Program-made: the position numbers and the translations under genes
Origin: Fulvivirga sp.
GTDB lineage: Bacteria > Bacteroidota > Bacteroidia > Cytophagales > Cyclobacteriaceae
Length of the DNA stretch: 37,847 bases
Direction: 5' to 3'
Assembly: GCA_028280565.1 (NCBI GenBank)
Contig: JANQLQ010000134.1
Location: 1-37,847, forward strand
The notes under the pieces: model-generated
The model's database searches: none
What the model saw: only the letters and a program-made list of their open reading frames with translations
What the model was told of the DNA's origin: nothing
Part shown: in pieces, positions 1 through 8,331 of the stretch
How the letters are laid out: every line of letters starts with the position of its first letter
How positions within the stretch are numbered: position 1 is the first letter of the stretch

Positions 1-873
1 ATCAATCTCGGTCACATTGCCGGGTAGGGTCACCTCGGTCAAATCGTTATGCCAAAAAGCACTGTTCCCAATAGTTTTCAAGCTGTTGGGTAGGGTCACA
101 CTTGTTAACTGGTTTGTATGAAAAGCATGGGTCCCAATAGTTTCCAAGCTGTTGGGTAGGGTCACACTCGTTAACTGGTTTCTATGAAAAGCATAATTCG
201 GAATATGGGTCACACTGCCCGGTATGGTCACATGGGTCAATCGGTTCACGGCAAAAGCCGCGACCTCAATACGGGTCACACTGTTGGGTAGGGTCACACT
301 GGTCAATTCGTTATAGGCAAAGGCATGGCTCCCAATACTGGTCACATTGTTTCCTATGGTGACATTGGTCAATTGGTTCAAGGCAAAAGCATATTCCCCG
401 ATACTGGTCACACTGTTTCCTATAGTGACATTGGTCAATTGATTACCGTAAAAAGCATCTCTCCCAATACTGATAACATTGTTTCCTATGGTTACACTAG
501 TCAAGTGGTTCTTATCAAAAGCATAATCGCCAATAGCGGTCAACGTGCTAGGTAGGGTCACACTGGTCAATCCTTTTGCCCTAAAAGCATTATCGCCAAT
601 CTCGGTCACCAAGTATTCGCCGTATTCGCCACCTTGGTAGGAAACCATTGCGGGGATGGTCACCTCTTTTGCGACACCGATATAGCCTACGACCGTTACT
701 GCGCCTGGACGACGTAATTCTGGATAGGCTGCAATGCCACTGGTAATGGTTTGCGAAATTTTGTACCGGATGCCCCAAATGACAAATTCTTCTCCCTGTT
801 TTTGGCCATAACCGGTAAGGTTCGCCAATACTATAAAGAGAACAGGTAATGTTGATTGTAATTGTTTTTTCAT
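1..873 (-). CDS. BspA-type leucine-rich-repeat secreted protein, 3' end beyond window
   Basis: This frame is open for 291 codons from ATG at 873 to the left edge, so the C-terminus is missing. The first 24 residues form a lipoprotein-free signal peptide (MKKQ start, hydrophobic core, ending in GYGQ). After a short N-terminal region with the family motif 'VTIPAMV..GGEY', eight or more 23-residue LRR_5 (BspA/TpLRR) repeats follow, of the pattern N-x-LT-x-VT-[IL]-P-x-S-V-T-x-IG-x-x-AF. Such repeats form solenoid surfaces in exported adhesion or carbohydrate-contact proteins. The related genes at 30769 and 35106 end in a T9SS type A tail, so this one probably does too (inference). It has its own copy of the shared promoter module about 200 bp upstream. 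The start was chosen because it begins the signal peptide and sits at the A-rich position used by its paralogs. Confidence 0.88.
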   Translation of the reverse strand, partial: MKKQLQSTLPVLFIVLANLTGYGQKQGEEFVIWGIRYKISQTITSGIAAYPELRRPGAVTVVGYIGVAKEVTIPAMVSYQGGEYGEYLVTEIGDNAFRAKGLTSVTLPSTLTAIGDYAFDKNHLTSVTIGNNVISIGRDAFYGNQLTNVTIGNSVTSIGEYAFALNQLTNVTIGNNVTSIGSHAFAYNELTSVTLPNSVTRIEVAAFAVNRLTHVTIPGSVTHIPNYAFHRNQLTSVTLPNSLETIGTHAFHTNQLTSVTLPNSLKTIGNSAFWHNDLTEVTLPGNVTEID

Positions 874-944
874 AGTCTTTGGTCTTTTTAGATAAATAAT
901 AGGAAGACAGTTAAAATTGAAATTTTCGTGATCGATTATTGCTG

Positions 945-973
945 GGGCAGAAAGCCAATGGCTACCTGCTCCA
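945..973 (-). repeat. Leader hairpin (5' UTR copy 1)
   Basis: Imperfect inverted repeat with arms GGGGCAGAAAGCC and GGCTACCTGCTCC around a 3-nt loop, in the untranslated leader of the gene starting at 873. Equivalent hairpins lie at 4056, 8041, 11195 and 13252 at the same place in other leaders. A second weaker pairing (around 991-1026, ending GGTTGAAAAA) lies closer to the promoter. Confidence 0.6.
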
Positions 974-1064
974 GCCCCCTGGCTTTTCCACCGTACTCAT
1001 GCTCCGAACATGAAGGGGTTGAAAAACCAAGTACCTATTAAAATTTAAATTTTTATGAATAGCA

Positions 1065-1125
1065 CGAACATAACGAGGGATGGAGCGAATGGCTGTGCGA
1101 AAACCGTCAGCATTTATGCGATAAA
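1065..1125 (-). promoter_or_regulatory. Paired TTTTCGCA direct-repeat promoter module (copy A)
   Basis: Read on the minus strand: half-sites ATCGCATA and TTCGCACA with 21 bp between equivalent bases, then 23 bp, then TATGTTCG, a 7/8 match to the Bacteroidota -7 box TAnnTTTG. This is the only intact copy with 23 rather than 24 bp before the -7 box. It directs transcription toward the gene starting at 873, giving a leader of about 185 nt. Confidence 0.7.
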
Positions 1126-1150
1126 CATCAAACAAGTGATTAGGGACTGG

Positions 1151-1247
1151 TTTTCCTTGATTGAATCAACTTCGCAACAAGCTTAGAGCAGATAGTGTCG
1201 TGTCAAACCTCTGCTTGTGCTTTAAGATCATATTGTCATCAAGATTG
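1151..1247. repeat. Intergenic dispersed repeat, copy 1
   Basis: This stretch, including TTGAATCAACTTCGCAACAA and a block ending in TCATCAAGATTG, recurs at 4331-4440 with few changes. Both copies lie between the promoter module of one secreted-protein gene and the terminator of the next, so the whole intergenic unit appears to have been duplicated with the genes. No coding sequence is seen in it. Confidence 0.7.
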
Positions 1248-1279
1248 CCCCCTAGTTGCACCATGCTGCAACTAGGGGG
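1248..1279 (-). terminator. Hairpin terminator of the 1310-3880 gene
   Basis: Perfect 13-bp inverted repeat, CCCCCTAGTTGCA / TGCAACTAGGGGG, with a 6-nt loop, 30 nt past the stop codon at 1310 on the minus strand. There is no strong T-run after it. The same hairpin follows the next gene at 4628-4658 at the same distance, which supports a terminator or 3'-end role. Confidence 0.65.
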
Positions 1280-1309
1280 TAAATCCAGGTCTTTATGCTG
1301 ATTGAATTA

Positions 1310-3880
1310 TTATAAAAGGATAATCACGGTACCTTTGTAGGTATTCGGTCCATCCTGGATCGCATATAAGTAGGACCCGGCGGGCAGTGAACTTCCCCGA
1401 GAGGTGCCATCCCAGGGACGGATATACCCGTTATCGGAGCTGAAAATGATGGTGCCGTGTCGGTCGTAGATCCTGATGGTGGCATCCCCGGAGAGATTAT
1501 CGATGATCCAGCGATCATTTGCACCGTCACCATTGGGGGTAAAAGCCGTAGGGATCATGGGGGAGGAAGACATTGCTAATGCATCTTTCAGCACAGTCAC
1601 CGTCCATATTTCCTTGGTGATGCCATCCCCTGCGGTCACCGTATAGCTTACCTGGCTGGTGAAGTTACGTGCCACGCCACTTTCCGGGTTGGCGCTGGCT
1701 CCACCTGGCAGGGTGATCGTTGGAACCAACCCGTTTAAAACTGTACCAAACTCCACCTCGATAACCACCGTATGGTTTTCATAATCAATCACGGCATCAC
1801 CCGTTTGCTCTGCAAAGGTGAAACTGACAATGTCTGTGTCGCTACTGGGCCCCGGTGCGGCCAAAGAAACGTTCACCCTCCATACTTGTTGGGTGATTCC
1901 ATCCGCTGCGGTCACCGTGTAGCTGACTGTATTGGTGAAGTCCTGGACTGAATTACTGGCGGGACTGCTGCTGGCCCCGGGAGATAACCCGATCGTGGGG
2001 GACAGTAGACTCAAATCGGTACCAAAGGGCATTTCCAGGTCAATGGTGTGGGCTCTATAATCAATCACGGTCTCCCCACTTTGCCCGGGTATTGAGAAGC
2101 TGAGAATATCTGTGGTATTGACCACCAGTACGGCCAGGTCTTCGCTGGCTGCATTGCCATAGGTATCGCTCACAAACAGGGTCACTGTGTGTTCTCCCCG
2201 ATCGTCAAAGCTAAATTCCCTGGTCGTCATGCTGCCTGGGGCATCAAAACTGTAAACCAGGTCCTCAAATTCGCTACAGTTGTCCTCAGCGCTATAATCT
2301 AATTGATCTAAGCCAAGAGTAGCCCTACCCTCATCCAGGTATAGGGTCAGCCCTGCTGTAATCAAGATGAGCACAGGAGCCTGGTCGTCTCCCTCGACAT
2401 CTCCAACGAACTCCCAGCTATGGGTATTCATCAACTCTTTCCTGTACTCTTCTCCATCACAGTCATACGTTAACCCTGCCGCACCCAGGGTGATCCCTGT
2501 GGGGGTACTGGGCAAGGCTTCCCAACCCTTTAGTGTGGCCCCATAATTGGCCCCAGACAAGGCACTACTGTCCAACATAGCTTCCATATGGGTGACATTG
2601 CTTATGTCCCAACCGCCTATGTCCTGGTCAAAGTTAACAGCGTTCCGGAACATAAAACGCATATTGGTGACCTTGCCCACGTTCCAATTGCCTATGTCCT
2701 GGTTAAAGTCAGTGGCGTCTCTGAACAGACTATTCATAGTGGTGACATTGCTTACGTTCCAACGGCCTATGTCCTGGTTAAAGTTAGTGGCTCCCCAGAA
2801 CATCGCAAGCATAGTGGTGACATTGCTTACGTTCCAACCGCCTATATCCTGGTTGAAGTCAGTGGCTTCGATGAACATACCATGCATATTGGTGACACTG
2901 CTTACGTCCCAATTGCCTATGGCCTGGTTGAAGTTACTGGCTCCCCAGAACATCCACTCCATAGCGGTGACGTTGCTTACGTCCCAATTGCCTATGTCCT
3001 GGTCAAAGCTACTGGCTCCAGCGAACATACCATGCATATTGGTGACACTGCTTACGTCCCAATTGCCTATGGCCTGGTTGAAGTTACTGGCTCCATGAAA
3101 CATCTGTCTCATATTGGTGACATTGCTTACGGTCCAACCACTTATGTCCTGGTTGAAGTTACTGGCTTCATGGAACATCCAACTCATATCGGTGACATTA
3201 CCTACCTTATCCCTCCAACTACTTATGTCCTGGTCAAAGCTACTGGCTCCACCGAACATACCATGCATATCGGTGACACTGCTTACGTCCCAATTCCCTA
3301 TGTCCTGGTCGAAGTTACCGGCTCCAGTGAACATCCACCTCATATCGGTGACCTTGCCCACATCCCAGCGGTTGAAATGCTCGTTTCCTTTAAGTGAGGT
3401 GGCACCATGGAACATTTGTCTCATGCTGGTTACATTTGACAGGTCGGGGATATCCGTGGCGGTTACATCCAGGTGGCTACATCCATAAAAGGCGCCCAAC
3501 ATACTTGTCCATTGGATATCGCCCCATTGCTTTACGGCCTGTATCTTGTCCTTGTCTCCTGTATCGTTATTGTTAAAATAGATCTTGGGGAAATTGCCTG
3601 TGATGGAAATGGTTTTCTCTCCTGCACTCGTGTAGGTATGTTCAGCGTCCCCGGCCTGGTTATGTTCAATGGTTCCATCCCCCCAGTCCACGGTGTAGTC
3701 ATAGACAATAGTATCATTGTTATCGTCTAAATTCCTGGTAGGGATGGTGACGGTCAGATCTCCGTCTCCTACACTGTCTTGTCCTACCCTCCAGGTAGTG
3801 ATGAAGGCATTATCTTGGCCATAAGCGGTGAGGCTGGTTAAAAAGAGGGTGACTAGTATGAATTGGAATTGCTTTTTCAT
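1310..3880 (-). CDS. DUF285 (BspA-like) repeat surface protein with T9SS type B sorting domain
   Basis: Predicted exported protein of 856 residues. Residues 1-22 are a signal peptide ending in AYGQ. Residues about 26-95 form a PKD-like domain (YTVDWGDGT). Residues about 115-480 carry about a dozen 25-residue DUF285 repeats of the form [14 protein letters not shown]-x-M-xx-MF-xGA. Then come a HYR/PKD-like segment (DNC...[10 protein letters not shown], about 530-610), two about 85-residue modules of similar sequence (starting near DILSFSIPG and DIVSFTFAE), and a gliding-motility-associated T9SS type B tail over the last 85 residues (FTPNGDG.ND.WII, YDRHG..IF). DUF285 repeats are known from surface proteins; ligand unknown. 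The DNA of the tail is nearly identical to that of the gene at 4688-7957. The start is the ATG beginning MKKQ, with the common promoter module 300 bp upstream. Confidence 0.9.
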   Translation of the reverse strand: MKKQFQFILVTLFLTSLTAYGQDNAFITTWRVGQDSVGDGDLTVTIPTRNLDDNNDTIVYDYTVDWGDGTIEHNQAGDAEHTYTSAGEKTISITGNFPKIYFNNNDTGDKDKIQAVKQWGDIQWTSMLGAFYGCSHLDVTATDIPDLSNVTSMRQMFHGATSLKGNEHFNRWDVGKVTDMRWMFTGAGNFDQDIGNWDVSSVTDMHGMFGGASSFDQDISSWRDKVGNVTDMSWMFHEASNFNQDISGWTVSNVTNMRQMFHGASNFNQAIGNWDVSSVTNMHGMFAGASSFDQDIGNWDVSNVTAMEWMFWGASNFNQAIGNWDVSSVTNMHGMFIEATDFNQDIGGWNVSNVTTMLAMFWGATNFNQDIGRWNVSNVTTMNSLFRDATDFNQDIGNWNVGKVTNMRFMFRNAVNFDQDIGGWDISNVTHMEAMLDSSALSGANYGATLKGWEALPSTPTGITLGAAGLTYDCDGEEYRKELMNTHSWEFVGDVEGDDQAPVLILITAGLTLYLDEGRATLGLDQLDYSAEDNCSEFEDLVYSFDAPGSMTTREFSFDDRGEHTVTLFVSDTYGNAASEDLAVLVVNTTDILSFSIPGQSGETVIDYRAHTIDLEMPFGTDLSLLSPTIGLSPGASSSPASNSVQDFTNTVSYTVTAADGITQQVWRVNVSLAAPGPSSDTDIVSFTFAEQTGDAVIDYENHTVVIEVEFGTVLNGLVPTITLPGGASANPESGVARNFTSQVSYTVTAGDGITKEIWTVTVLKDALAMSSSPMIPTAFTPNGDGANDRWIIDNLSGDATIRIYDRHGTIIFSSDNGYIRPWDGTSRGSSLPAGSYLYAIQDGPNTYKGTVIILL

Positions 3881-4055
3881 GGTCTTGCTGTTTAAGGTTA
3901 GATAATAGGGAGTATGCTAATAATTGAAGTTTCATCCTGATCATAGTTCCACTTTTGGTCGATCGCCGTAGGGGAACAGCTCCTTGTTTACTCCTTACTC
4001 ACTCCGCTGGGGCACCAGTGACTGTTTTCCCGTCGAGTTATTGCCGGGCAATAAA

Positions 4056-4083
4056 GGGCAGGAAACCATTGGCTTCCTGCCCC
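4056..4083 (-). repeat. Leader hairpin (5' UTR copy 2)
   Basis: Inverted repeat GGGCAGGAA / TTCCTGCCC with inner CC-ATT-GG in the leader of the gene starting at 3880. It is the counterpart of hairpins at 945, 8041, 11195 and 13252. Confidence 0.65.
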
Positions 4084-4181
4084 GACCATGCTAGCTCTTT
4101 CAACCGTCTTCCTGCTTCAATCCAGTAAGGGGTCGAAAAAACCAATTACCTACTAATTAATATTAGTAACTAAGGATAATA

Positions 4182-4244
4182 CAAAGTTGGCGCATGAAGA
4201 AGCGAATGGACTGTGCGAAAACTGTTAGAGAATATGCGAGAAAC
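4182..4244 (-). promoter_or_regulatory. Paired TTTTCGCA direct-repeat promoter module (copy B)
   Basis: On the minus strand two half-sites (TCTCGCATA, TTTTCGCACA) lie 21 bp apart; exactly 24 bp after the second CGCA is CAACTTTG, a 7/8 match to TAnnTTTG. The module points at the gene starting at 3880, with a leader of about 295 nt. Confidence 0.75.
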
Positions 4245-4255
4245 GTCAAATGTCG

Positions 4256-4305
4256 ACCTTCGCTGAAGCTACGGCGACTGAAACCACCGTGGCTTCAGCG
4301 AAGGT
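4256..4305. repeat. Long stem-loop palindrome
   Basis: Arms ACCTTCGCTGAAGC (4256-4269) and GCTTCAGCGAAGGT (4292-4305) pair perfectly, and the stem extends inward by about four more pairs after one mismatch. It sits just upstream of promoter copy B and is absent from the otherwise similar intergenic region near 1130, so it looks like an insertion of a small palindromic element. Confidence 0.5.
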
Positions 4306-4330
4306 GGTTGAAAGTCCACTTCCAGGCTGA

Positions 4331-4440
4331 TTTTCCTGGATTGAATCAACTTCGCAACAAGTTTAGGGCAGCTAGTAGGACTATTAATGACTGGTACAAA
4401 CGTCCGCTTGTGCTTTAAGATCATATTGTCATCAAGATTG
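4331..4440. repeat. Intergenic dispersed repeat, copy 2
   Basis: Second copy of the segment at 1151-1247, with a small extra stretch. It is followed by the same CCCCCTAG that begins the terminator hairpin, but here the hairpin arm is interrupted by the insertion at 4449-4627. Confidence 0.7.
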
Positions 4441-4448
4441 CCCCCTAG

Positions 4449-4627
4449 GTTCGTGTCAAGCTTCAAATAACGGCCAATCCGGGGTATCTTTTGCGGGATC
4501 TATGTGTTGCCCCAAAGGGATTGCTACGGAACAAAAAGACTTACGTAGCTATGGCTATGCTCGTTTTTTGCGCCTTGACCTCCACAAAATCTACGACCGC
4601 CTTACCCACCATTTGAAGCTTGACACG
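4449..4627. mobile_element. MITE-like insertion with 17-bp inverted ends
   Basis: A 176-bp core (4452-4627) is bounded by perfect 17-bp inverted repeats, CGTGTCAAGCTTCAAAT at 4452-4468 and its complement at 4611-4627. The flanks repeat CCCCTAG (4442-4448 and 4628-4634), which fits a target-site duplication of 7 to 9 bp. Comparison with the uninterrupted paralogous site at 1248 shows that this segment was inserted into the left arm of a terminator hairpin, and the right-hand duplication restores that arm. No transposase is encoded. One frame is open throughout but has no convincing start, so I treat the element as non-coding. Confidence 0.75.
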
Positions 4628-4658
4628 CCCCTAGTTGCAACATGCTGCAACTAGGGGG
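4628..4658 (-). terminator. Hairpin terminator of the 4688-7957 gene
   Basis: Inverted repeat CCCCTAGTTGCA / TGCAACTAGGGG around a 6-nt loop, 30 nt past the stop codon at 4688. It is the same element as at 1248-1279, here regenerated by the target duplication of the adjacent insertion. Confidence 0.6.
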
Positions 4659-4687
4659 TAAATGCAGGCCTTAATGCTGATTAATCG

Positions 4688-7600
4688 TTATAAAAGAATA
4701 GTCACGGCACCCTTGTAGGTATTCGGTCCATCCTGGATCGCATATAAGTAGGACCCGGCGGGCAGTGAACTTCCCCGAGAGGTGCCATCCCAGGGACGGG
4801 TATATCCAACATCGGAACTGAAAATGGTTGTGCCGTGCCGATCGTAGATCCTCACGGTTGCATCTTCTGAAAGATCATCAATGATCCAGGTATCATTTTC
4901 CCCGTCGCCATTCGGGGTAAAAGCCGTGGGGATCATAGGGGAGGAGGACGTTGCTAATGCATCTTCCAGCACGGTCACCGTCCAGCTTGTTTCACTGGAG
5001 TTGCTCTCGCTATCGGTAGCCGTGATGGATACTTCATAAACATTATCCGCATTGGCATCTGCGGGGGCTTCGAAGTCCCTGGCGATCATGGTGACCACGC
5101 CGGTGGAACCATCGATAGAGAAAGCTTTTGCATCTACGCCACCCAGTGTCCATGTCACGGTGCCCTTAGCATTCCCGGAAAGAACTGGTATAACGGATGT
5201 GTAGGCGGTGTTTTCCCTGAGGGTGACGTTTGCGATGGCTTCGATGGTGAATGCTACTGTTGCGGACTCACAATTGCCGGCTGCTTCCACGGTCACCGTG
5301 GCAGTAGTAGTAGATGTTTTGTCCCCCTGGGTAGCGGTCAGGGTCACCGTTATGGGGGTGCCCACATCGTCGCAGGTGAAAGTATCCCTATCCAGGCCCA
5401 GTTCCGGGGTGTTGCCACAGCCATAAGTGGAACCATCGTCCACCTGCCCTGGCGAGATAGTTACCTGTCCGCTGGCATCCAACTGTACGGTGAGATCCTT
5501 TGCCATGGCCACCAGGTTGTCCAAACGCTCTTCCACGGTCACGGCCTGCTCACAGGAAGCGGTATTCCCGGTACCATCGCTCACGATCCATGTCACGGTC
5601 GTTGCTCCAATGCCGAACGCGTATGTATCGGGGCCTATTTCCGTACCATTTACCTGGGCGACAATAGTAGCCACCGAACAGTTGTCATCGGTAACGGGGC
5701 TGCCAAGGTCAACGGTGATGGTACAATCGTCCGTACCATTGCCAGCCGCATTGGCCACCACATCGGCGGGACAGGTTATGGTTGGATCCATGGTATCCTC
5801 GGTACTTACGCTTACCTGCGTGGCCGCCAGGTTGGGCAAATTGAGCGAACTGTTCGCGACTGTGACCACATTGGCCGGTATATCGATGGTGATATCATCG
5901 CAGGACGATGTGGGTTCAAGGGTAGCGGTGTAGGCCGATCCGCTACCCGTAAGGTTTTTCACCGTGGCATGGGTCACTTGAATATCCCCCGACTCAAAAC
6001 CGGTAACGGCCTTACTGAACACGATCCCTACCGTAAAGGGTTCCAGGTCTTTCACAACCGGTGGGGCATTGCTGATTGAGACCGTTGGGGAGGCCTCTAC
6101 CGTCACCTTGGCAAAGGCACTGGACCGATTTCTGCTAACATCCTCGACGATCAATTCAACGTCAAAGATCCCTTCTGATGAAATAACCTGGTTGCTCCCT
6201 ATGAACATAACGGCCACTCCACAATTATCGGTACTGCCATTATTGATTTGGTCCGCTTTGATGATTACCTGCCCGTTGGCGCCCAGCGCTACGGTAATGT
6301 CCTTCGCAATGGCGTTGGGGGGAACGTCCTCCGTCACCACGATTACCTCCTGCGCTGTTAAATTGGGCATATTTAATGCATCCAATCCCGAGCCGGCAGG
6401 TACGTTAATGACAATATTACCACAGGGCGATGTGGATGCAATGGTGGCGGTATAGGTAGAGTCGTCGACGGTCGTGAAATTATCGACCGTGGCATTGGTC
6501 ACTTGAATATCCCCCAGCTCAAAACCGGTAACGTCCATATCGAAGGTAAAGGTAACCTCAAAGGAAGCCATGGCCTTTACTTGCATTGGAGCTCCTATGG
6601 AAACACTTGCGCCTGTACGGTACACCCGTACATGGCCTGCATCCACACCCTTTCCATCGTTGGCCCAGGCTCCTATGGCCACTAAACTACCGTCAGAAGA
6701 CAGGCTCACCCTGTGTCCTGACCCATCAACATACGCCTCCCCATCGATATCTTCGCCCACCTGTCTCCAACCCACGGGAGCATCGGTAGAACTAGCATCC
6801 CTTTCATATACCCGTACATGGCCTGCAGCGTTAGCAGTTCCATCGTTGTACCAACCTCCTATGGCCAGTACCCTACCGCCGGACGACAGGCTTACACTTT
6901 GTCCTGACTCATCGCGGTTCGCCTCACCTACGATATCACCGCCCAGTTGTCTCCAACCCAAGTCAATGTTGTCATCTCTTTCATACACCCGTACATAGCC
7001 CGGGCCTGGGTTTGTGTTGAAACGATGATCGTAAGGATCAGGCGCACCTATGGCCAGCACGCGACCGTCAAACGACAGGCTCACACTATGTCCCAACTGG
7101 TCACCCGGCGTATTGCCATCGATATCTTTGCCCACCTGTCTCCAACCCAGGTCAAGGTTGTCATCCCTTTCATATATCCTTACATGGCCTGAATCCTGAC
7201 CACCGTTTCCATCGTTGCCCCGGGTTCCTATAGCCAGCATGCTACCGTCGTACGACAGGCTTACACTCGATCCTGAGTAATCGCCCGCCGCTTCACCATC
7301 GATATTTTTGCCCACCTGTCTCCAACCCAAGTCAAGGTTGTCATCTCTTTCATATACCCGTACATGGCCTGAATGCTTACCGTTTCCATTGTTCACCGGG
7401 GCTCCTATGGCCAGTACGCGTCCGCCAGGTGACAGGCTCACACTGCTTCCTGACTCATCTCCTTGGGCCTCTCCATAGATATCTTCGCCCACCTGTTTCC
7501 AACCTAGGGTAACGCTGCCATCTCTTTCATACACCCGTACAAGGCCTATGCGATCACGATCACCGTTTTTTCCATCGTTGCCCCAGGCTCCTATGGCCAG

Positions 7601-7957
7601 CACGCTACCGTCGGACGACAGGCTCAATTCCTGTCCAAACCAATCGAACTCCGCCACTCCATAGATATCTTCTCCTATTTGTTCCCACTTAAAACCGCCC
7701 TGGGATTGGGCATCCACAATTTTTTCATAGACTTGCACATAGCCTATGCGTCCCTTAGGGGCAAATGCGCTCTGAGCGACTCCTATGGCCAGTACGCGGC
7801 CGTCGGCCGACAGGCTCACATCATTACCTAAATGATCGCGCAACTGTCGACCATCGATATCATCGCCTATTTGTACCTGGCCATGAACGCCAAAGCTTAG
7901 GGCACCCAAAAAGAGTCCCCAGGTTAATTGTAACCGTATTTGTTTTTTCATTTTCAT
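4688..7957 (-). CDS. FG-GAP-like propeller / Ig / HYR / cadherin-like secreted protein, T9SS type B tail
   Basis: Predicted exported protein of 1089 residues. The signal peptide covers residues 1-27 (ends VHGQ). Residues about 28-455 hold seven or eight about 55-residue propeller repeats (pattern IG-DI-G-ex-gD-x-G-x-SVSLS-x-DG-x-x-LAIG...GHVRVYERD), as in FG-GAP_2 domains. Two bacterial Ig-like domains follow (VTFTFDMDVTGFELGDIQV near 470; FSKAVTGFESGDIQV near 650), then a HYR domain (DDNCSVATIVAQVNG..TVTWIVSDGTGNTASCEQ), a cadherin-like segment (FSIDGSTGVVTMIARDFEAP) near 940, and a T9SS type B tail in the last 85 residues. This is a typical surface or secreted adhesion-like architecture; the ligand is unknown. 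The start MKMKKQ is preceded by the common leader and promoter. Confidence 0.9.
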   Translation of the reverse strand: MKMKKQIRLQLTWGLFLGALSFGVHGQVQIGDDIDGRQLRDHLGNDVSLSADGRVLAIGVAQSAFAPKGRIGYVQVYEKIVDAQSQGGFKWEQIGEDIYGVAEFDWFGQELSLSSDGSVLAIGAWGNDGKNGDRDRIGLVRVYERDGSVTLGWKQVGEDIYGEAQGDESGSSVSLSPGGRVLAIGAPVNNGNGKHSGHVRVYERDDNLDLGWRQVGKNIDGEAAGDYSGSSVSLSYDGSMLAIGTRGNDGNGGQDSGHVRIYERDDNLDLGWRQVGKDIDGNTPGDQLGHSVSLSFDGRVLAIGAPDPYDHRFNTNPGPGYVRVYERDDNIDLGWRQLGGDIVGEANRDESGQSVSLSSGGRVLAIGGWYNDGTANAAGHVRVYERDASSTDAPVGWRQVGEDIDGEAYVDGSGHRVSLSSDGSLVAIGAWANDGKGVDAGHVRVYRTGASVSIGAPMQVKAMASFEVTFTFDMDVTGFELGDIQVTNATVDNFTTVDDSTYTATIASTSPCGNIVINVPAGSGLDALNMPNLTAQEVIVVTEDVPPNAIAKDITVALGANGQVIIKADQINNGSTDNCGVAVMFIGSNQVISSEGIFDVELIVEDVSRNRSSAFAKVTVEASPTVSISNAPPVVKDLEPFTVGIVFSKAVTGFESGDIQVTHATVKNLTGSGSAYTATLEPTSSCDDITIDIPANVVTVANSSLNLPNLAATQVSVSTEDTMDPTITCPADVVANAAGNGTDDCTITVDLGSPVTDDNCSVATIVAQVNGTEIGPDTYAFGIGATTVTWIVSDGTGNTASCEQAVTVEERLDNLVAMAKDLTVQLDASGQVTISPGQVDDGSTYGCGNTPELGLDRDTFTCDDVGTPITVTLTATQGDKTSTTTATVTVEAAGNCESATVAFTIEAIANVTLRENTAYTSVIPVLSGNAKGTVTWTLGGVDAKAFSIDGSTGVVTMIARDFEAPADANADNVYEVSITATDSESNSSETSWTVTVLEDALATSSSPMIPTAFTPNGDGENDTWIIDDLSEDATVRIYDRHGTTIFSSDVGYTRPWDGTSRGSSLPAGSYLYAIQDGPNTYKGAVTILL

Positions 7958-8040
7958 GGTCTTTGGTCTTTAAATAAATAATAGGAGCATGGCTAAAATT
8001 GAAGCGGGTTTTGTCGCTGGGATTAGTGATGGAGAATCAA

Positions 8041-8067
8041 GGGCAGAAAGTCATTGACTTCCCGCCC
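8041..8067 (-). repeat. Leader hairpin (5' UTR copy 3)
   Basis: Inverted repeat GGGCAGAAAGTC / GACTTCCCGCCC with an ATT loop, in the leader of the gene starting at 7957. The A-to-T change in one arm (GTC) is matched by the GAC in the other, so pairing is kept relative to the GCC/GGC version in other copies; this is a compensatory change. Confidence 0.65.
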
Positions 8068-8148
8068 TATCCGCTTAAAATTTCTGACTCCTTCCATGCT
8101 CCAACATCAAGGGTTGAAAAATTAAGCACCATGAATATTTATCCATTA

Positions 8149-8209
8149 CAAATATTGCGGAGTGACAGGCGAATAGACTGTGCGAAAACCGTTATAATCT
8201 ATGCGAAAA
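8149..8209 (-). promoter_or_regulatory. Paired TTTTCGCA direct-repeat promoter module (copy C)
   Basis: Half-sites TTTTCGCATA and TTTTCGCACA, 21 bp apart on the minus strand, followed after 24 bp by AATATTTG, a 7/8 match to TAnnTTTG. It directs transcription toward 7957. Confidence 0.78.
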
Positions 8210-8298
8210 ATGGCAAATGGGGGTAGGGAAGGGTTTGGTACGCAGGAAAAAGTTCCGTCTCGCAATGACGTGAAATTTGGTTCAAGGCCTTTAAGATC

Positions 8299-8319
8299 CT
8301 GGTCCCGTCCCGGTACCAG
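8299..8319 (-). terminator. Short hairpin downstream of the 8332-11091 gene
   Basis: Imperfect inverted repeat CTGGTCCC / GGTACCAG beginning 13 nt past the stop codon. There is no T-run. It is similar in composition to the GGTCCCG hairpin at 30688 that follows the type A tail gene at 30769. Rated low. Confidence 0.35.
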
Positions 8320-8331
8320 TGAGGGCTTGTA

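Noticed and set aside
590-778. Minus-strand 62-codon frame at the left edge
   Set aside because: The true frame in this region is the signal-peptide-bearing one starting at 873 that runs off the edge.
1248-1279. Attachment site for an integrase
   Set aside because: The palindrome follows two stop codons at the same distance and no integrase is present; a terminator explains it better.
2547-3488. Long plus-strand open frames (up to 269 codons) opposite the DUF285 gene
   Set aside because: They are antisense shadows of the 75-bp repeats: a stop-free repeat in one frame repeats in others. They have no start context or domain, and the same occurs opposite the repeats at 24200-27800.
4194-4418. 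Plus-strand 74-codon frame over promoter copy B
   Set aside because: It covers a promoter module, a palindrome and a dispersed repeat; similar frames over other modules (11354, 13385) come from the same repeated DNA.
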